A stretch of 11,512 bases of DNA, taken from DATGEP01 sp035310125 (GTDB lineage: Bacteria; Chloroflexota; Ktedonobacteria; Ktedonobacterales; JADMIN01). Positions within the stretch are counted from its first letter, which is position 1. The number at the start of each line of letters is the position of its first letter. Where the stretch lies: contig DATGEP010000150.1 in the NCBI GenBank assembly GCA_035310125.1, forward strand, positions 1-11,512. Reading direction: 5' to 3'. The notes beneath the pieces are model-generated. The model ran no database searches. It was not told where the DNA came from and worked only from the letters and a program-made list of their open reading frames with translations. A program made the position numbers and the translations under genes. Positions 7,052 to 11,512 of the stretch are shown here, one piece after another.

Positions 7052-8356
7052 ATGACGGAAGGCCAGCGCGACCAGCGCCTTTACGCCGACTTTCTCCTCA
7101 CCGGCGTCTCGCGGCTCGTGACAATGGCGCCCGGCACACCTGGCGCGCGGGGGCCGCTCGGCGTGATCGAGCGCGGCGCGCTGGCCGCCCGCGACGGGCG
7201 CATTGTATGGATCGGCCCCGAAGATGCGCTGGCCGCGAGCGTGGAGACTGAGGCCGTGCCCACAGAGCGTCGCTTCGATGCCAGCGGCGGCTTCCGCACG
7301 GCACATGGCGGCCCGTGCGCCGTGCTTCCCGGCTTCGTGGATTCGCATACGCATTTCGTCTTTGCTGGCCTGCGTGCCGATGAGTTCCAGATGCGCCATG
7401 CTGGTGTCTCCTATGAGGAGATCGCGCATCGCGGCGGCGGCATCCTCAGCACGGTGGCGTCCACACGCGGGGCGAGCCGGCACCAGCTCGACGTGATAAG
7501 CCGCGAGCGCCTGCGCGACTTTGCCGCGCACGGCACCACGACTGTCGAAGGCAAGACCGGCTACGGCCTGGACATGGATTCTGAAGCGCGCTGTCTGGAT
7601 GTCATGAACGCGCTGGCGGACGAGCCGGGCCTGCCGCGCGTGGTGCCGACGTTCCTCGGCGCGCATACCATCCCACCAGAGTATCGCGGTACTCCCGATG
7701 GGCGGGACACGTATGTCAGCCTCATCTGCGAGGCGATGCTGCCCGCGTTTGCTGGCAAAGCGCGCTTCTGCGACGTCTTCTGTGAGAGCACCGCCTTCAC
7801 GGTTGCGGAGACGCGGCGCATCCTCACTCGCGCTCGCGACCTCGGCTACCGGCTGAAGCTGCACGCCAACCAGCTTGGCGCTTCGGGTGGCGCGCGGCTG
7901 GCGGCGGAGTTTGGCTGCGTTTCCGCCGATCATCTGGACTTCGCCACGGACGATGAGCTGCGCCTGCTCGCGGAGGCGGATGTCGTGGCGACGCTGCTTC
8001 CCGGCTGCTCCTTCACGCTCTCCACACCGTATCCCGCTGCTCAGCGCTACCTTGACGCTGGCCTACGTGTCGCGCTCGCGACGGATTTCAATCCTGGCAC
8101 GTCATATTGTGAGAACATGCAGATGATGCTCGCGCTCGCCGTCAGTAACATGGGCATGACGCTCGATCAGGCGCTCACCGCCGCCACACGTGGCGGGGCC
8201 GCCGCGCTCGGTCTGCAAGACGAGATCGGCAGCCTGGAGGTGGGCAAGCGCTGCGACCTCAGCGTCCTCAACACACCCGACGAGCGCGAGCTGGCGTATC
8301 ACTTCGGCGTCAACCTCGTCGCCGCGACGTTTGCCGGCGGTGTTCCCATCGTGTGA
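7052..8356 (+). CDS. hutI: Imidazolonepropionase
   Basis: HutI hydrolyses 4-imidazolone-5-propionate to N-formimino-glutamate in histidine degradation, in the cytoplasm. The amidohydrolase metal site is complete: 'SHTH' with His99 and His101, His271 in 'KLHANQL' and Asp345 in 'ATDFNPG'. Substrate-side segments also fit the family: 'GLRADEFQMR' with Arg108 and Arg115, 'SYEEIAHRGGGILSTVASTR' at 120-139, 'GKTGYGL' at 167-173, His205 in 'GAHTIP', and 'ADHL' at 292-295. Length is 434 residues, slightly longer than usual. A 12-15 residue insertion ('FRTAHGGPC') precedes the 'LPGFVDSHTH' strand. The ATG has GAGG 7 bases upstream. No hutH, hutU or hutG is in the window, so the rest of the pathway must be elsewhere or on the missing flanks. 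At the third residue after His271, where some HutI proteins have Glu, there is Gln, which I recall also occurs in normal HutI enzymes. Confidence 0.96.
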   Translation: MTEGQRDQRLYADFLLTGVSRLVTMAPGTPGARGPLGVIERGALAARDGRIVWIGPEDALAASVETEAVPTERRFDASGGFRTAHGGPCAVLPGFVDSHTHFVFAGLRADEFQMRHAGVSYEEIAHRGGGILSTVASTRGASRHQLDVISRERLRDFAAHGTTTVEGKTGYGLDMDSEARCLDVMNALADEPGLPRVVPTFLGAHTIPPEYRGTPDGRDTYVSLICEAMLPAFAGKARFCDVFCESTAFTVAETRRILTRARDLGYRLKLHANQLGASGGARLAAEFGCVSADHLDFATDDELRLLAEADVVATLLPGCSFTLSTPYPAAQRYLDAGLRVALATDFNPGTSYCENMQMMLALAVSNMGMTLDQALTAATRGGAAALGLQDEIGSLEVGKRCDLSVLNTPDERELAYHFGVNLVAATFAGGVPIV

Positions 8357-8380
8357 CAGCTCAGCTTTCCGAGTCCTGTC
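8355..8380 (+). terminator. Hairpin overlapping the hutI stop codon
   Basis: GACAG-CTC pairs with GAG-(TC)-CTGTC, an 8-bp stem with a 2-base bulge and an 8-base loop, starting within the stop codon. No T-run follows. It could weakly end hutI transcription just before the next promoter. Confidence 0.3.
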
Positions 8381-8383
8381 AAA

Positions 8384-8399
8384 CTGTATTGCAATACAG
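8384..8399. promoter_or_regulatory. Perfect 16-bp palindrome, probable operator
   Basis: CTGTATTGCAATACAG is identical to its reverse complement over all 16 bases. It lies 8 bases before a -10 element, so it covers the place where the -35 box of that promoter would be. That position is typical of a repressor operator bound by a dimeric helix-turn-helix protein. The central TGTATT/AATACA is loosely like GntR/HutC-type sites, but I cannot name the regulator. Confidence 0.6.
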
Positions 8400-8404
8400 C
8401 AGTA

Positions 8405-8413
8405 TGTTATACT
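8405..8413 (+). promoter_or_regulatory. Extended -10 promoter of the receiver-domain gene
   Basis: TGTTATACT combines an extended -10 TG with TATACT, five of six consensus bases. The -35 position (about 8385-8390, TGTATT) is poor and lies inside the palindrome, as expected for an extended -10 promoter under repressor control. The predicted transcript start is near 8420, leaving a leader of about 75 bases before the ATG at 8496. The -10 sequence is itself within a small inverted repeat, AGTAT-GTT-ATACT (8401-8413). Confidence 0.55.
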
Positions 8414-8495
8414 ACGTTTCGCGGGCAGGGCTGCCTGGACAAGCTGACTCCGTTGTTCTTTCAAGAATAGTGTGTTCGGAGGGTCATAAAGGCGC

Positions 8496-10331
8496 ATGGC
8501 TATCGTCCAGATTCCGGGAGCCGCGAGAGAATCTGAGGGTATTTCGACCACGACGCCGCTGGTCATGCTCTTTGAGCGTGACGACGCCATCGCCGTTCCC
8601 CTGCTTTCACAGCTTCGCCTCGCCAACTATGATGTCCGCTCCTCGCGTACCCCTGTCGAGCTGTTCGACATCCTCAGCAAGAATCTCGTGGCGCTCGTTC
8701 TGGTGGATCTCGGCAACGCCACCGCCAGCCGGCGTGAGTTCTGGGTGGCGCTGGATGCCCAACGCAAGGGCCGGGCGATCCAGGTCATGACCTTCCGCTA
8801 CATCCAGCCGAGCGACTTCTTTGATAGCGACTTTGATGCTGGCCCGCGCGCGCTGGCTGATGTCGAGGTGCATGGCGCGCACGAGTTCCAGCTACTGGTC
8901 GAGGGCGTGCGGCAGCGCATCCCCCTCGGAGGTAGCGGCAATACTCCTTTCGATGCCTCCGGTCCGTTCGCGCCCGGCATGAATGTGGGGATGGGCGCCG
9001 GGGGGAATATGTATCCTGGCGGCATTGCACCTATCGGCGCCGCGCTCGGTGTGCCCTCGCCGTTCATGCAGGTTCATCCCGGCGCGCAGCCCGCGTATCC
9101 CGGCGCATATGATCCGTACGGCGCCGCATCCGCCGCGAGCGCGCCCACCGGCCGGCCCATGCCTCCTGTCTATCCGTACGGGCAACCTCCCGCGTATCCG
9201 TCGGGACAGGCCGCGTCTTTCACGTCACCTCCTACGCATGCGTGGCCGTTTCCGCCGCCGGTCGTCTCCAGCGGCTTTCCGTCCACACCGCAACCCGGTT
9301 TTGGCTCCTCACCGTTCGAGATGTCGCCGTTCAGCGCGAGCGACCCGAATAGCCCCTTTGCCCATCCCGGCGACATCAATCCCTTTGCGCAGGAGGCCCA
9401 GGAGTCTCAATTCGCCCAGCCCTACAGCGCCAATCCATTCGCTACCGACGTGCGGGACAGCGCCGGATTGCCAGAGACCGCCAACCCATTCGCGGCAGCG
9501 GACGCGAACAGCCGTGGGCCGTCGGCGATCAGTCCAATGGGCGCTTCCAACCCCGGATCGAGCGATCCGTGGTGGGCGAACATGAGTGGTGCCGCCGGGG
9601 GCGGCGCAATGGGCTTTGGGCATGGCGCCGGCGACTATGCCGCCGGTTTCGCTGTTGCTGAGCCAGCCGCACGTCCGTTCCCAGGCATGCATGGCTTCAG
9701 CGCTCGCAATGGAAACGCGATCTCGGATGTCTGGACACCGCCGGATGAAGATTTCGACCAGCAGACCGGCGTCGTCCCTGAGATTTCCTTTGCGCCCGCG
9801 CACCCGGCGCCCACGTCGTCATCGTCGTTCGAGTCCGCATGGTCCGCGCCTACCGAGCACCGAGCCGCGGAGCCTGGTCTCCGCTTTCCTGGCGGCGAGC
9901 GTGCCACTGACCTGGACATGCTCTCTGATGATACCGCTCCATTTCCGGTACCGTCGCGGCTGCCAGCAGTGCGCCGGTCCACCCCGACCGAGGCGGCTCT
10001 GGGCAATGTGCTGGTCGAAGGTGCGTTGCTCTCGCCGCAGCGGCTCGAAGCCCTCAGGGGCATTCAGCAGATGCTCTCCGGCGTCGAGATGAATTTCAAG
10101 CTCGGTGAGCTGGCGCTGCTCTTCAAGTTCCTCAGCCCCGATCAGCTTCTCGCGGCATTGCTCGTCAGCCGTGGACTCGTCAGCCCGGGTCAGATTGCCG
10201 GCCTTGGGCGTGTCAAGCAGGAGCTTGGTGCCACCGGCATGGATTACGATCTCGAAACGCTGCTGGGCATGTTCCACATTCTCCCCGCTGACCAGCTGCA
10301 CGAGCTGCGCGCCGAGCTTGCCGGCCAGTAG
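8496..10331 (+). CDS. Receiver-domain protein with NPF-rich linker and MshEN-like C-terminus
   Basis: I do not recognise this 611-residue protein as a named family member. Residues 20-145 look like a CheY-type receiver: an acidic pair Asp29-Asp30 after a hydrophobic strand, Asp71 at the end of 'ALVLVD' where the phospho-acceptor should be, and Thr99 in 'VMTF'. The conserved Lys of the last strand is not evident, so phosphorylation is uncertain. Residues about 146-490 are a low-complexity linker rich in Pro, Gly, Ala, Ser, Phe and Tyr. It carries SPF motifs at 272, 277 and 286 and NPF at 295, 313 and 330. Residues 500-610 form a helical domain with repeated 'LG..L....LSP.QL..AL' units (501-520, 536-555, 587-607, and a shorter one at 560-575) resembling the MshEN/GspE N-terminal fold of type II secretion and type IV pilus ATPases. 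GGAGGG lies 12 bases before the ATG, with AAGG closer. It has its own promoter and converges on the surface protein gene. A scaffold or polar-motility role is a guess. Confidence 0.82.
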   Translation: MAIVQIPGAARESEGISTTTPLVMLFERDDAIAVPLLSQLRLANYDVRSSRTPVELFDILSKNLVALVLVDLGNATASRREFWVALDAQRKGRAIQVMTFRYIQPSDFFDSDFDAGPRALADVEVHGAHEFQLLVEGVRQRIPLGGSGNTPFDASGPFAPGMNVGMGAGGNMYPGGIAPIGAALGVPSPFMQVHPGAQPAYPGAYDPYGAASAASAPTGRPMPPVYPYGQPPAYPSGQAASFTSPPTHAWPFPPPVVSSGFPSTPQPGFGSSPFEMSPFSASDPNSPFAHPGDINPFAQEAQESQFAQPYSANPFATDVRDSAGLPETANPFAAADANSRGPSAISPMGASNPGSSDPWWANMSGAAGGGAMGFGHGAGDYAAGFAVAEPAARPFPGMHGFSARNGNAISDVWTPPDEDFDQQTGVVPEISFAPAHPAPTSSSSFESAWSAPTEHRAAEPGLRFPGGERATDLDMLSDDTAPFPVPSRLPAVRRSTPTEAALGNVLVEGALLSPQRLEALRGIQQMLSGVEMNFKLGELALLFKFLSPDQLLAALLVSRGLVSPGQIAGLGRVKQELGATGMDYDLETLLGMFHILPADQLHELRAELAGQ

Positions 10332-10340
10332 CAGGCCGGC
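10320..10340. terminator. Shared hairpin between convergent genes
   Basis: A perfect 7-bp stem, GCCGGCC/GGCCGGC, encloses a 7-base loop. The loop holds the TAG stop codon (10329-10331) of the receiver-domain gene. Being symmetric, it can form in transcripts from both sides and could end both genes. Only a short pyrimidine stretch (TTCTC) follows on the plus strand. Confidence 0.55.
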
Positions 10341-10374
10341 TTCTCACTGCGCTGGGGCCGCCGTAGCCGGGCCG

Positions 10375-11475
10375 TTACTGTCGCGGGCGCGGCATCGAGG
10401 CCGCCGATGCGAGCAGGATCACGCCGATTACGAAGAGCAATACGCTCGTGACACCCAATCCGATCACCGCGCCCAGGTTCTTCGGACCACCGCCGCCGTT
10501 ACCTTGGGGCGTAGGCGTGGCGACGGTCGGTGTGGGCGCCGCCACTGTCACAGTGGGAGTCGGCGCTGGCGGCGAGAGAATCGAGATGGTCTTCTCCGCC
10601 ATCAGAAATGGGTATGTGCTGGCCGTTCCGTCCTGGGACACCACGTACACGTAAAACGTACCGGGCAAGGCGCCTTGCGGTACGGGTAGTGTCACCGTGG
10701 TCGTGAAGCTGCCGTTGCTATCGGGAGTGATCGGTGAGCCATCCCTGGTTGAGAGCGGCAGCGCGGCCTGAAGCTGGCTCGGATCGGTGATTTTCTGTGT
10801 CGCCAGATAAGCCAAGAGAAGCTGGCCGCCGGGTACGAAGTTTTCGCCGGTGATAGTGATCTGGCTGCCGGCGTAATAGTGATTCGATCCCTGCGGCGGG
10901 ATTGGTCCTGGTGTGCCATCCTGCGATGCGGCGGCCTTGATAGAAATGCTGGGTGGGCTGCCGGCGCGCACAGTATAGACCGCCGCTGATTGCAGCGCCG
11001 CGCTGCCCGGTTGTTTTGTGTCTTGCACGCAGATGAAATAGCTGGAGCCAACCGCGTTCGCCGCTGACGGCCAGGTGAATGTAGTCCTGAGATTGCCGCT
11101 TTGATCAGGGGTAATGGGCTGATCCGTCACGCTGATGAATTGCGCGGCACAGCCAGCAGGGGAAATCGCCACCCCGACCGCATATGTATCCTGCGCGTTG
11201 AGACTTTGCGCGGTGATGGTGACGTTCGCGCCCACCGGCCCCGGTGCGTTGTTGTTGCTGTCCGGCTGCGGCACCACGATCTGGACCTGCCCATTGCCTG
11301 AGGCCTGCGCAACCGGCGCGGCGGTCAGGGTTCCGGCGGCCAGCCCCCAGGCGAGGATCAGCGCGGCGCTTGCCAGCAGCGGCAGCCCCAGGCGCAGCGC
11401 CCGCGACGGCAGCACGCCAGCGCGCTCCTTATGTTTGTATGGACGCTCCCCGCGCCGCCTGCTCTCTCCTCGCAT
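10375..11475 (-). CDS. Membrane-anchored surface protein with two Ig/TIG-like units
   Basis: This 366-residue protein is predicted to lie outside the cell. It has a very basic N-terminus (about 1-28), a signal or anchor helix at about 29-52 ending in Ala-rich residues that suit signal peptidase, two extracellular beta domains, a Thr/Pro linker (301-323, 'PTPTV' type), Gly/Asn residues, and a C-terminal membrane helix at about 334-358 with a short basic end. The two units (about 64-170 and 174-300) are homologous. Each has a '[A/G].(N/Q)(V/I)TIT' strand, then 'ITPD..G..TT.' (121-132 and 249-260), then a 'G..Y..C/YV..QD' strand (143-152 and 272-282). This resembles IPT/TIG or Big-type folds that coat or link surface proteins. 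The only two mature cysteines, Cys109 and Cys149, are both in unit 1 and could pair. There is no LPXTG motif. The ATG at 11473-11475 has GGGGGT 8 bases upstream. It is convergent with the receiver-domain gene; its upstream region is cut after 37 bases. Confidence 0.82.
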   Translation of the reverse strand: MRGESRRRGERPYKHKERAGVLPSRALRLGLPLLASAALILAWGLAAGTLTAAPVAQASGNGQVQIVVPQPDSNNNAPGPVGANVTITAQSLNAQDTYAVGVAISPAGCAAQFISVTDQPITPDQSGNLRTTFTWPSAANAVGSSYFICVQDTKQPGSAALQSAAVYTVRAGSPPSISIKAAASQDGTPGPIPPQGSNHYYAGSQITITGENFVPGGQLLLAYLATQKITDPSQLQAALPLSTRDGSPITPDSNGSFTTTVTLPVPQGALPGTFYVYVVSQDGTASTYPFLMAEKTISILSPPAPTPTVTVAAPTPTVATPTPQGNGGGGPKNLGAVIGLGVTSVLLFVIGVILLASAASMPRPRQ

Positions 11476-11512
11476 GCCGCTGCACCCCCGATATCGCGTG
11501 AATGTCGTTTCT

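Noticed and set aside
6995..7933. A long same-frame N-terminal extension of the LLM oxidoreductase (621 residues in all)
   Set aside because: It is the antisense of hutI, has no family similarity, and the ATG at 6994 has a good ribosome binding site and gives the normal family length.
8819..9505. The repetitive Pro/Gly/Phe-coding DNA as a tandem repeat or CRISPR-like array
   Set aside because: The repeats are at amino acid level with varied codons and no fixed unit; only short exact DNA repeats such as CCCGCGTATCC occur twice.

Overview
The window is about 60% GC and holds nine protein genes, eight complete and one cut by the left edge. No rRNA, tRNA, CRISPR array, insertion sequence or phage gene is visible. 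The mix suggests a high-GC soil-type bacterium of the Chloroflexota, perhaps Ktedonobacteria-like. The supporting traits are a DUF951 gene of the kind known from Bacillota and Chloroflexota, an LLM-class (F420/flavin) oxidoreductase, a Thr/Pro-linked surface protein with two Ig-like units, and a lipoprotein with an 'RFPFALPIPPDW' segment. This placement is inference from gene content; there is no marker RNA to confirm it.

Left part (1-2239): a putative lipoprotein gene runs leftward off the edge, starting at 551. About 270 bases without a gene follow, holding a REP-like hairpin and two further hairpins. Next is a leftward family 9 glycosyltransferase (ADP-heptose:LPS heptosyltransferase-like).

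Centre (2240-6994): a leftward series of LLM oxidoreductase, MscS-type channel, nadD, a 76-residue DUF951 protein and an MFS transporter. The last four are tightly packed: 27 bp from the channel to nadD, a 14-bp overlap from nadD to the DUF951 gene, and an 8-bp overlap from there to the transporter. The DUF951 gene starts at TTG with a strong ribosome binding site and is easily missed. It joins osmotic release, NAD synthesis, an unknown small protein and an exporter-like protein in one transcription unit.

Right part (7052-11512): hutI (histidine degradation) is divergent from the LLM gene and has no other hut gene in view. After it comes a perfect 16-bp palindrome next to an extended -10 element, the probable regulated promoter of the next gene. 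That gene encodes a 611-residue protein with a CheY-like receiver domain, a long Pro/Gly/Phe-rich linker with regularly spaced NPF motifs, and a C-terminal helical repeat domain resembling the MshEN/GspE N-terminal fold. It converges on a gene for a membrane-anchored extracellular protein with two Ig/TIG-like units. The two genes share a 21-bp hairpin that contains the stop codon of the first.

The most unusual items are the receiver/NPF/MshEN-like protein with its palindromic promoter, the overlapping nadD-DUF951-MFS unit, and a small repeat element read as coding sequence inside the transporter's N-terminal tail.
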